This document shows positions 1-5,219 of a stretch of 5,614 nucleotides of DNA, piece after piece. The stretch comes from Alphaproteobacteria bacterium (GTDB lineage: Bacteria; Pseudomonadota; Alphaproteobacteria; Caulobacterales; Parvularculaceae), in the NCBI GenBank assembly GCA_030428745.1, contig JAUIEG010000203.1, positions 1 to 5,614 on the forward strand, given 5' to 3'. The translations under genes were made by a program, and so were the position numbers. Every line of letters begins with the position of its first letter. Position 1 is the first letter of the stretch. The notes under the pieces are model-generated. The model was not told the DNA's origin. It did not search any database and saw only the letters and a program-made list of their open reading frames with translations.

Positions 1-806
1 CAGCCGCCGAGCGCCAGCATGGGGATCGACAGCATCATGCCCATGGTCAGGCCGAGCGGAAAGTCAGGCATGTGAGCGTCAGGCTCGCGGAAATTTTCAA
101 CAATGATGCGCGACATGCCATAGCCGGCGAGGAACAGGCCCATGGTCGCGCCGGGCCGTTTCAGGAAACCGAATTTGCGGGTAGCGACAAAGAGAATAGT
201 GAACAACGCAACGCCCTCAAGCGCCGCTTCGTAAAGCTGGCTCGGGTGACGGGGAACCTGTTGCGGGTCCGTTGGGAACACCATCGCCCATGCGCCGTCC
301 CATGGCCGTCCATAGAGTTCGGCGTTGATGAAATTGGCGATGCGCCCGAAGAAGAGACCGATCGGCGTCGCGCAGGCGAACATGTCGCCGAGCGACAGCA
401 CATTGATCTTATGCTTTCTCGCAAACCAGACGCCGACCAGCGTCACGCCGAGAAGGCCGCCGTGAAACGACATGCCGCCATTCCATGTCATCAGCGCCGG
501 TGGGAAGGGGGCAACGCCGAAAAGTTTTTCCCACGGCGCGATGATGAGGTTCGGCTCGTAGAAGAGAAGATAGCCGAGCCGCCCGCCGGCCATGACGCCG
601 ATGGCGACCCAGAAGATCACATCGTCGAGTTGCTGGCGCGTCACCGGCGGACCGGATTTCGGCCAGAGCGGCGTCTTCTTGATGAGGCGGCTCAGATACC
701 ACCATCCAACGGCGAGACCGCCAATGTAAGCCAGCGAATACCAGCGCAGGGAAAACGGCCCAATCTTCAGTAAAACAGGGTCGATGGTGGGATAAGGAAC
801 GCTCAT
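1..806 (-). CDS. lgt: Prolipoprotein diacylglyceryl transferase (3' end beyond window)
   Basis: This inner-membrane enzyme moves the diacylglyceryl group of phosphatidylglycerol onto the lipobox cysteine of prolipoproteins, the first step of lipoprotein maturation. The reading frame is open for 268 codons from the ATG at 806-804 to the left edge, so roughly the last 20-30 residues are probably missing. The N-terminus has the family's RWYSLAY stretch (residues 21-27). The GGMSFHGG segment carries His115, and the family signature GRIANFINAE lies at 154-163, followed by Gly166. The spacing matches His103, Arg143, Asn146, Glu151 and Gly154 of E. coli Lgt. A late conserved segment (GYGMSRIIVE, then REPD around 240-243) is also present. 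Several hydrophobic membrane segments are visible. An AAGG ribosome-binding site (complement of 813-816) sits 6 bases before the ATG. The gene diverges from the BMFP/UbiK-type gene. The identification is secure. Confidence 0.97.
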   Translation of the reverse strand, partial: MSVPYPTIDPVLLKIGPFSLRWYSLAYIGGLAVGWWYLSRLIKKTPLWPKSGPPVTRQQLDDVIFWVAIGVMAGGRLGYLLFYEPNLIIAPWEKLFGVAPFPPALMTWNGGMSFHGGLLGVTLVGVWFARKHKINVLSLGDMFACATPIGLFFGRIANFINAELYGRPWDGAWAMVFPTDPQQVPRHPSQLYEAALEGVALFTILFVATRKFGFLKRPGATMGLFLAGYGMSRIIVENFREPDAHMPDFPLGLTMGMMLSIPMLALGG

Positions 807-917
807 AACCAGCCTTGAAGGGAGCTTGGACGGTTTCGTGCGTCTCAATAGCGCGCTTTGCCGCCCCTGTCGCCCCGGGGACAGAAGTCCTATATTGGCG
901 CTCAGAAGGAGAATTCC
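807..917. promoter_or_regulatory. Divergent intergenic region between lgt and the ubiK-type gene
   Basis: This 111-base spacer must carry start signals for both divergent genes unless lgt is read from elsewhere. On the plus strand TATATT at 891-896 is a possible -10 box about 22 bases before the ATG at 918. No convincing -35 box lies 16-18 bases upstream of it. An imperfect palindrome at 867-884 (CTGT, a CG bulge, CCCC, GGGG, ACAG) falls where a -35 region or operator would be. AAGGAG at 906-911 is a strong ribosome-binding site that fixes the plus-strand start. The promoter call is weak and rests on position and one hexamer. Confidence 0.35.
867..884. repeat. Imperfect palindrome next to the putative promoter
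   Basis: CTGT at 867-870 pairs with ACAG at 881-884, and CCCC at 873-876 pairs with GGGG at 877-880. Only the CG at 871-872 is unpaired. The site ends 6 bases before the TATATT box at 891. It could be an operator for a dimeric regulator acting on one or both divergent genes, or only a GC-rich coincidence. With no central spacer, an RNA hairpin would be strained, so a protein-binding site is the better guess. Confidence 0.35.
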
Positions 918-1157
918 ATGCAGACCCAGAGCGCCATTTTCGACGAAATCGCCAAGCTGATGACCGAGGCGGCGGGGGCGGCAGACGGCGTCCGGCGCGA
1001 GGCGGAGACCGTCATGCGCAGCCGCTTGCAGCGCCTCCTGGCCGATATGGATCTCGTCACCCGCGAGGAGTTCGACGCGGTGAAGGAAATGGCCCGGCTG
1101 GCGCGTGAGGAAAACGAATCGCTGAAAGCGCGCCTCGACGCGCTGGAGAATCGTTAA
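918..1157 (+). CDS. BMFP-domain / UbiK-type accessory factor, 79 aa
   Basis: This small protein resembles the BMFP/YqiC family (DUF526). Members include Brucella BMFP, described as membrane-fusogenic, and enterobacterial UbiK, an accessory factor for ubiquinone synthesis. In sequence, an amphipathic N-terminal half (IFDEIAKLMTEAAG at 7-20) leads to a basic stretch (about 25-40), then the family-typical LVTREEFDAVKEMA segment (46-59) and a heptad-like C-terminus rich in Glu, Leu, Lys and Arg (about 56-79). The last part fits a trimeric coiled coil. There is no signal peptide. An in-frame ATG lies upstream at 858, but the strong AAGGAG at 906-911, six bases before 918, and the family's usual length of about 80 residues favour 918. 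In alphaproteobacteria this gene is commonly found facing lgt. A ubiquinone role here is inferred from the family, not shown, so I give no symbol. Confidence 0.88.
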   Translation: MQTQSAIFDEIAKLMTEAAGAADGVRREAETVMRSRLQRLLADMDLVTREEFDAVKEMARLAREENESLKARLDALENR

Positions 1158-1287
1158 CATCCCCAAAACCTTGGGAAAAAGAAGATAATCGAATCATTTG
1201 TGTGCGTCCCGAATCGCAGCGACATGCGGTTGCAGGCGGCTGGCAGTAGTCGCCCAAATCGAGAATTTGATCGGGAAAAGGGGCGCC
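1158..1287 (+). promoter_or_regulatory. Intergenic region before the YbjN gene, with clustered GANTC sites
   Basis: This 130-base gap separates the BMFP/UbiK-type and YbjN genes. It holds GAATC at 1191-1195 and 1211-1215, with two more just inside the preceding gene at 1116-1120 and 1148-1152. GANTC is the target of the cell-cycle methyltransferase CcrM in many alphaproteobacteria. A GTTAAC hexamer (1153-1158) overlaps the upstream stop codon. A small inverted repeat, CCCAA at 1162-1166 and TTGGG at 1171-1175, is followed by A residues, so it does not look like a plus-strand terminator. AAAAGGGG at 1276-1283 is a plausible ribosome-binding site for the ATG at 1288. No clear -35/-10 pair was found. 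Confidence 0.35.
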
Positions 1288-1791
1288 ATGTCCATCGAAC
1301 TCATCCGCAAGCCGAAACAGGCCGTCAATCCTTTAAAGGCGCTGGAAGCCGCAGCCGCCGGCCTTGAGTTCGAGATGGAGCGCGCCGGCGAGCATGAGCT
1401 TCATGTGATGCTGCCGGGCGTGTGGCGCGATATCGGCCTGTGGTTCACCTGGCGGCCGGAACTTGCAACGCTGCAAATGGGGGCGCCGCTTGATCTGAAA
1501 GCGCCGGTGGGCCGTCTTGATGACGCGAGCCGGTTGATCGTCATGGTGAATGAGCGGTTGTGGATCGGTCATTTCGATCTGTGGGCGGAGGATCATTCCA
1601 TCGTCTATCGCAACGCCGCTTTGTTGAACGAAGAAGGCGGCCTCGACAGCGTGCAGGGCGAGGCCCTGATCCGTGCGGCGAGCGAAGCGGTGGACCGGTT
1701 TTATCCGGCCTTCAACTTCCTCATCTGGGGCGGCAAGAAACCGGAAGACGCGCTGAAGGCGTCGCTCTTCGAAACGCAGGGCAACGCGTAG
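1288..1791 (+). CDS. YbjN-domain protein, 167 aa
   Basis: This is a soluble protein of the YbjN family (Pfam YbjN, annotated as a putative sensory transduction regulator). Its biochemical function is not established. It has no signal peptide or membrane segment. After a short N-terminal tail (1-15) comes an alpha/beta domain that resembles the type III secretion chaperone fold. In it are LKALEAAAAGLEFEM (16-30), a Trp-rich strand pair around GVWRDIGLWFTWRPEL (44-59), a central helix with VNERLWIGHFDLW (87-99) and a C-terminal helix ending in AFNFLIWGG (141-149), all typical of alphaproteobacterial members. The frame is open 30 codons further upstream to 1198, but that stretch reads as non-coding, and the ATG at 1288 has a purine-rich site at 1276-1283. 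It sits between the BMFP/UbiK-type gene and proC, an arrangement I recall as common in this class. Confidence 0.87.
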   Translation: MSIELIRKPKQAVNPLKALEAAAAGLEFEMERAGEHELHVMLPGVWRDIGLWFTWRPELATLQMGAPLDLKAPVGRLDDASRLIVMVNERLWIGHFDLWAEDHSIVYRNAALLNEEGGLDSVQGEALIRAASEAVDRFYPAFNFLIWGGKKPEDALKASLFETQGNA

Positions 1792-1818
1792 ATAGAGTCG
1801 GCAGCACGTAGCGTTTCT

Positions 1819-1864
1819 CTTCCCCCGCATGCGGGGGAAGTACCGGCGAAGCCGGGGATGGGGG
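1819..1864 (+). repeat. 46-base palindromic repeat unit, left copy
   Basis: The unit opens with a perfect 22-base palindrome (1819-1840: CTTCCCCCGCA and its exact complement). A second small hairpin follows, with stem CCGGC (1843-1847), loop GAA and GCCGG (1851-1855), and the unit ends in GGGGG (1860-1864). It aligns without gaps to the complement of 1871-1916 at 33 of 46 positions. It starts 27 bases after the YbjN stop codon. The first hairpin could stop or stabilise that transcript, but no T-run follows, so it is not a classic intrinsic terminator. It looks like a REP-type extragenic palindrome. Confidence 0.8.
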
Positions 1865-1870
1865 TAAAGG

Positions 1871-1916
1871 CCCCCTCCGTCAGCTTCGCTGACACCTCCC
1901 CCGTAAACGGGGGAGG
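1871..1916 (-). repeat. 46-base palindromic repeat unit, right copy (inverted)
   Basis: Read on the minus strand, this unit has the same architecture as the left copy. First comes a 10-base stem (CCTCCCCCGT at 1895-1904 against ACGGGGGAGG at 1907-1916), then GTCAGC (1879-1884) pairing with GCTGAC (1888-1893), then the five-base G/C tail at 1871-1875. Most sequence differences from the left copy are in stems and come in matched pairs that keep pairing intact. The shared flank TTCT (complement of 1917-1920, and 1815-1818 on the left) suggests each unit may extend to about 50 bases. Confidence 0.8.
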
Positions 1917-1946
1917 AGAATTTCAAACCCCAATAGGTAGAAAAAC

Positions 1947-1983
1947 ACCTCAAATCTGTTGAATTTCGCACGATTTTTGAGGT
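1947..1983. repeat. Inverted repeat with 8-base arms
   Basis: ACCTCAAA at 1947-1954 is the exact complement of TTTGAGGT at 1976-1983, with 21 bases between. The surrounding DNA (about 1921-1990) is clearly more AT-rich than its neighbours. It could be a regulator site, or the remains of a repeat linked to the adjacent 46-base pair. No function can be assigned. Confidence 0.4.
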
Positions 1984-2173
1984 TTGGTGAAGAGTTATCC
2001 ACCACCTCTCCAGCCGCCTTATGCTGTCTTCGTTGCCGGACTGAAGCCGAAGTGAAGGCGGTTCCGCGTGCATGTCACGCCCCCCCGCATATCACAGCAA
2101 AGAGGTTCTGACGGCGCCGCCTTCCGGGTGTGAAAATGCGCCGGAAGAGGCTCTTTGACATTACGGTTTTTGC

Positions 2174-2264
2174 GGGCGCCGGTTGCTGGCTGACGTCTCG
2201 CATATGGCATTCGGGACAATTCGCGGCTCGCGGACGCGCGGGCGGCGGATTGTCCCCGGCGCCC
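2174..2264 (+). repeat. Nested inverted repeats upstream of proC
   Basis: Two arm pairs are nested. The outer pair is GGGCGCCGG (2174-2182) with CCGGCGCCC (2256-2264). The inner pair is GGGACAAT (2213-2220) with ATTGTCCC (2249-2256). They share base 2256, so one of the two stems would lose a pair. The apical loop (2221-2248) is very GC-rich, with repeated CGCGG. If transcribed toward proC this could fold into a branched leader. It could equally be eroded repeat DNA. I recognise no known riboswitch. Confidence 0.35.
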
Positions 2265-2266
2265 AA

Positions 2267-2309
2267 GCGCATTCCGAAAAGTGGGAACCGGTTTTCGGAA
2301 GAAATGCGC
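2267..2309. repeat. 43-base alphaproteobacterial-type intergenic palindrome
   Basis: The core stem is TTCCGAAAA (2272-2280) with TTTTCGGAA (2292-2300), around an 11-base loop GTGGGAACCGG. GCGCA (2267-2271) and TGCGC (2305-2309) extend the stem beyond a GAAA bulge (2301-2304). From memory, palindromes with this TTCCGAAAAGTGG...CCGGTTTTCGGAA core are scattered between genes in many alphaproteobacterial genomes, but I cannot confirm this by search here. It ends 41 bases before the proC start, so it would lie in the proC leader or promoter region. Confidence 0.75.
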
Positions 2310-2350
2310 GGTGAAAAGACTCCGGATTTATTTTGCGGGCGAGGCGGCCT

Positions 2351-3193
2351 ATGGTCCGGCCCATGACTGACAAGACCTCTGACAAACCATCTGGCGCCCC
2401 CTCTGTTGCTTTGATCGGCGCGGGCGCCATGGGCGGCGCCTTGTTGAAAGGCTGGCTCGCCGCCGGAACGATTGACGCTGCGCGCTCCGCCGTTTTCGAT
2501 CCGAACATCAAGGACGAGATGGCGACGCTATGCGCGGACAAGGGCGTTGCGGTGAACAAGGGCGAGGGCTTTGACGCCATGCTCATCGCCGTGAAGCCGC
2601 AGATCGCGGCTGACGTGTTGCCCGCTTATGCAGCGCTGGCGAAAGACGCGATTGCGATTTCCGTCATGGCTGGAAAGAGCGTTGCAAGCATCGGCAAAAT
2701 GCTGAACGGGGCGCCGCGCGTTGCGCGCGTCATGCCGAACCTGCCCGCCGCTATCGGCCGGGGCGCGTCAGGATTATACGCGCCGGAGGCTATCGACGCT
2801 GAGGGACGAATTGTTATCGAAACGCTGATGCGCGCGGCGGGCGAAACGGTTTGGGTCGAGACGGAACAGGAAATCGATTTCGTAACGGCGGTGTCGGGCT
2901 CCGGTCCTGCTTACTATTTCCTGTTGACCGAAGCGCTCGCCGAAGCGGGCGTATCCATTGGCTTAGACAAGGCCGCCGCCGCCCGACTTGCGCGCGCGAC
3001 GCTTGCCGGCGCGGGCGCCATGATGGACGCCGACCCGCGAAGCCCGGCGGAAATGCGCAAGGCGGTGACATCGCCCGGCGGCACCACGGAAGCGGCGCTG
3101 AACGTCTTCGACGGCGATGACGCCGCCATGCGCAAGCTTGTGAAGAAGGCCGCCGAAGCCGCCGCCAAACGCGCGGGCGAGCTGACGGATTAA
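2351..3193 (+). CDS. proC: Pyrroline-5-carboxylate reductase, 280 aa
   Basis: The enzyme reduces 1-pyrroline-5-carboxylate to L-proline with NAD(P)H, the last step of proline synthesis, in the cytoplasm. The N-terminal Rossmann fold starts with VALIGAGAMGG (19-29), containing the GxGxMG nucleotide-binding loop at 23-28. The middle carries VARVMPNLPAAIGRG. The C-terminal dimerisation domain has VSGSGPAYYF (181-190) and the family signature region around AVTSPGGTTEAAL (238-250). Length fits the family (about 265-280). ATG 2351 is preferred because GGCGAGG (2338-2344) lies six bases upstream. The ATG at 2363 (MTDKTSDK) is possible but has no ribosome-binding site at the right distance, and a TTG lies further upstream at 2333. 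The gene converges on the kinase gene, whose stop is 8 bases away. Confidence 0.97.
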   Translation: MVRPMTDKTSDKPSGAPSVALIGAGAMGGALLKGWLAAGTIDAARSAVFDPNIKDEMATLCADKGVAVNKGEGFDAMLIAVKPQIAADVLPAYAALAKDAIAISVMAGKSVASIGKMLNGAPRVARVMPNLPAAIGRGASGLYAPEAIDAEGRIVIETLMRAAGETVWVETEQEIDFVTAVSGSGPAYYFLLTEALAEAGVSIGLDKAAAARLARATLAGAGAMMDADPRSPAEMRKAVTSPGGTTEAALNVFDGDDAAMRKLVKKAAEAAAKRAGELTD

Positions 3194-3201
3194 ACGCCTG
3201 A

Positions 3202-4512
3202 TTAAATCGGAAGGCGCATTGTCGCCTTCAGCCCGCCCTTGTCCGATTTTTCAAGCGTTACGTCGCCGCCATGGGCGCGCGCCACATCGCGCACGATCGT
3301 GAGCCCCATGCCGACGCCGCTTTCATTCAGGTTGCGCGCCTCATCAAGGCGGGTGAAGGGCTTGAACACGTCTTCATAGTGGGCGGGCTCGATCCCCGGG
3401 CCGTCATCGTCCACGGTGATTTCGATATAGCGGTCGGACCGGCGCGCGTTCACCCAGACATGATCGGCGTAGCGCAGGGCGTTATTGACGAGATTGCCGA
3501 CGGCGCGTTTCAGCGCGCTGCGCCGCGCCTCGATGACAATGCCCGCCGGCGCCTGCGTCTCGACTTCGCGCCCGGTGCGTTTTGCGTCTCCGGCGATCTC
3601 CGCGATCAATTCGGCGACGCGAAAGGTTCCGGGTTCTTCCTCGGCGGCTTCATTGCGGGCGAAGTCGAGATAGGCGCCGATCATCCGCTCCATCTCGGTC
3701 ACATCCTTGCGCAGCTCGTTAATGTCTTCGCTGTCGGGCTGCATGGCGAGCGCGAGTTTGATGCGCGTCAGCGGCGTTCTAAGGTCATGACTGATCCCGG
3801 CGAGCATGGCGGTGCGCTGTTCGAGATGGCGTTTGATGCGCTCGCGCATGGCGATGAAGGCGTAGCCCGCTTTGCGCACTTCAGTGGCGCCGGATGGGCG
3901 ATATCCGGGCGCGTCGCGCCCCCGCCCGAAGGCCGCCGCGGCGTCGGCGAGGCGCAGGATCGACCGCACCTGGTTGCGCATGAAAATAATGGCGACAACC
4001 CCGAGCAGGATCGACGTGCCGATCAGCCAGAACAGGAAGATGCGGCCCGTGGTTGCGAACACCCGGTCGCGCGTGACGAAATAGACCAGGGCGCCGTCAT
4101 TATAGGCGACGCGGATCTCCACATCTTCGGGCCAGCTTTGGGTGTTGAGCCAATAGGGCTGCTGTAATGTGTGGCGCAGGCGCCGCTTCAGCGTGGCGTT
4201 ATAAACGTTGAACGGCGCCAGAAGGTTGTTGTCGGGCAGGGGCGCCAGCGGATCGTAATGCACGCGCATATGCAAATCCTCGCGCGCCATTTCGATAATG
4301 GCCATGCGCGCCGCATCGCCTTCCGCGTCGCTATAAAGGCGCGTCACCATGGCGATCTGTCCGGCCACATTCTCCGACATGTTCGCGGTCACAAGGTCCC
4401 AGTGCCGCGCGAAGAAAATATAGGTGACAAGCGCCTGCGTCAGAAAGATCGGCAGGATGACGATTAGCGTCACCCGCGCATAAAGACTTTTGGGAAGGTA
4501 ACGCCGCAACAT
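3202..4512 (-). CDS. EnvZ-type membrane sensor histidine kinase, 436 aa
   Basis: This is the sensor of a two-component system: it autophosphorylates on His and passes phosphate to the regulator encoded just upstream. Domains in order are a first membrane helix (about 13-34), a periplasmic sensor segment (about 35-156), a second membrane helix (about 157-178), HAMP (about 179-231) and a dimerisation domain with the H-box GISHDLRTPLTR, His242. The ATPase domain follows, with N-box GNLVNNALRYA (Asn340, Asn344), G1 DDDGPGI (368-374), the F-box FKPFTR (383-388) and G2 GVGMGL (399-404). All catalytic motifs are intact. The H-box and topology match the EnvZ group. The ATG at 4512 is 5 bases after the regulator's stop and has no strong ribosome-binding site, so translation probably depends on coupling. 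The signal is unknown, so no symbol is given. Confidence 0.95.
   Translation of the reverse strand: MLRRYLPKSLYARVTLIVILPIFLTQALVTYIFFARHWDLVTANMSENVAGQIAMVTRLYSDAEGDAARMAIIEMAREDLHMRVHYDPLAPLPDNNLLAPFNVYNATLKRRLRHTLQQPYWLNTQSWPEDVEIRVAYNDGALVYFVTRDRVFATTGRIFLFWLIGTSILLGVVAIIFMRNQVRSILRLADAAAAFGRGRDAPGYRPSGATEVRKAGYAFIAMRERIKRHLEQRTAMLAGISHDLRTPLTRIKLALAMQPDSEDINELRKDVTEMERMIGAYLDFARNEAAEEEPGTFRVAELIAEIAGDAKRTGREVETQAPAGIVIEARRSALKRAVGNLVNNALRYADHVWVNARRSDRYIEITVDDDGPGIEPAHYEDVFKPFTRLDEARNLNESGVGMGLTIVRDVARAHGGDVTLEKSDKGGLKATMRLPI
3210..3229. terminator. Hairpin between convergent proC and kinase genes (possible terminator)
   Basis: GAAGGCG (3210-3216) and CGCCTTC (3223-3229) form a 7-base stem around the loop CATTGT, 16 bases past the proC stop and inside the last codons of the kinase gene. 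On the minus strand it is followed by ATTTAAT, a weak U-rich tail. On the plus strand no T-run follows. It is the only hairpin I see at this convergent junction, so it may act in both directions, but it is not a strong intrinsic terminator. Confidence 0.3.
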
Positions 4513-4517
4513 GTCTT

Positions 4518-5219
4518 TTAGTCCGTCATCAGGGCGTAGCCGACGCCGCGCACGGTTTGAAGATAGATTGGCGCGCGCGGGTCTTCCTCGATTTTCTTTC
4601 TGAGCCGCGTCACCTGCACATCGACGGATCGCTCCATGCCTTGTGCGGTCTGCTCGGCAAGCGCTTCCCGGCTGATCGCGTCACGCGGTTTTTGCGCCAG
4701 CGCTTTGAGCAGCGCGGCTTCGCCGGATGTCAGCCGCACCAGCTCGCCATTCTTGCGCAACTCGCTGCGGCCGAGCGAGAAAGTGCAGCCGCCGAATCTC
4801 ACTTCACGTTTTTCACCGCCGGCCGGCGCCGAACGGCGCAGGAGCGAGTTGATGCGCAAAAGCAGCTCGCGCGGTTCAAATGGTTTCGAAAGGTAGTCAT
4901 CGGCGCCCATTTCCAGCCCTTCGATCCGGTCTTCGGCGAGACCGCGTGCGGTCAGGAGAAGGATCGGCACATTCGACGCCGCGCGCACCGATTTCGTCAG
5001 TTCAAACCCGGTTTCGCCCGGCATGGTCACATCAAGCACCAACGCATCGAAATCGACAGACGCCATCAGGGCGCGGGCCTCCCTGGCGTTGCCGGCGACA
5101 GAAGTGCGAAAGCCGTTTTCGCTCAAATACCGTTTCAACAGGCTGCGAATGCGGTCGTCATCATCAACGATCAAGATGTGGGCCGCATCTTCGGGAATGG
5201 TCAGCTTCGCCGCCTTCAT
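4518..5219 (-). CDS. OmpR-family response regulator, 233 aa
   Basis: This DNA-binding regulator is presumably phosphorylated by the adjacent kinase. The receiver domain (about 14-128) has the acidic pair Asp19-Asp20 in ILIVDDDD, the phospho-acceptor Asp63 in LVLDVTMPGETG, Thr90 in LLLTARG and Lys112 in LSKPFEP. Numbering is offset by 8 from Asp11, Asp12 and Asp55 of OmpR. The C-terminal winged-helix domain (about 138-231) has the recognition-helix region SVDVQVTRLRKKI (198-210) and the wing TVRGVGYAL (222-230). The frame stays open upstream to 5402, but that part is antiparallel-free noise within pgsA. The ATG at 5219 is preferred because it gives the normal family length, overlaps the pgsA stop as ATGA and has AGGGAA upstream (complement of 5227-5232). 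It resembles OmpR and PetR-type regulators, and its targets cannot be told from the window. Confidence 0.95.
   Translation of the reverse strand: MKAAKLTIPEDAAHILIVDDDDRIRSLLKRYLSENGFRTSVAGNAREARALMASVDFDALVLDVTMPGETGFELTKSVRAASNVPILLLTARGLAEDRIEGLEMGADDYLSKPFEPRELLLRINSLLRRSAPAGGEKREVRFGGCTFSLGRSELRKNGELVRLTSGEAALLKALAQKPRDAISREALAEQTAQGMERSVDVQVTRLRKKIEEDPRAPIYLQTVRGVGYALMTD

Larger units (their letters stand above)
1792..2350. other. Gene-free stretch of about 560 bases rich in inverted repeats
   Basis: I find no credible gene between the YbjN gene and proC. Open frames here (for example a GTG-initiated plus-strand frame from 2130, and minus-strand frames through 2019-2272) run across repeats, lack recognisable protein features and overlap real genes at their ends. 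Listed separately are the paired 46-base units (1819-1916), an inverted repeat at 1947-1983, a nested inverted-repeat region at 2174-2264 and the 43-base palindrome at 2267-2309. A TTGACA hexamer at 2155-2160 could be a -35 box for proC, but no good -10 box lies 16-18 bases after it. GANTC sites occur at 1795-1799 and 2318-2322. Confidence 0.7.

Noticed and set aside
72..773. Plus-strand open frame of 233 codons opposite lgt
   Set aside because: It lies antisense to a clearly recognised lgt, its protein is rich in Arg, Glu and His with no family features, and high GC makes such long shadow frames common.
1819..1840. Intrinsic terminator for the YbjN transcript
   Set aside because: The stem is very strong, but no T-run follows on either strand; it is better described as part of the repeat unit.
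1819..1916. Possible CRISPR array
   Set aside because: There are only two units, inverted relative to each other with a six-base gap, so there are no spacers or direct repeats.
1995..2003. Replication origin
   Set aside because: A single DnaA-like box without further boxes, and without origin-associated genes nearby, is not enough.
1333..2073. Minus-strand open frame of 246 codons opposite the YbjN gene
   Set aside because: It runs antisense to the YbjN gene and then through the palindromic repeat pair; the translation is low-complexity and repeat-derived, with no domain.
2155..2160. TTGACA as the -35 box of a proC promoter
   Set aside because: No acceptable -10 hexamer occurs 16-18 bases downstream, where the sequence is GC-rich.
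2130..2366. Plus-strand GTG-initiated frame of 78 codons before proC
   Set aside because: It reads through the nested inverted repeats and the 43-base palindrome and overlaps the proC start in another frame; no family resemblance.
3271..4167. Plus-strand open frame of 298 codons opposite the kinase gene
   Set aside because: It is a mirror frame of the intact histidine kinase, with no recognisable protein motif and no ribosome-binding site.
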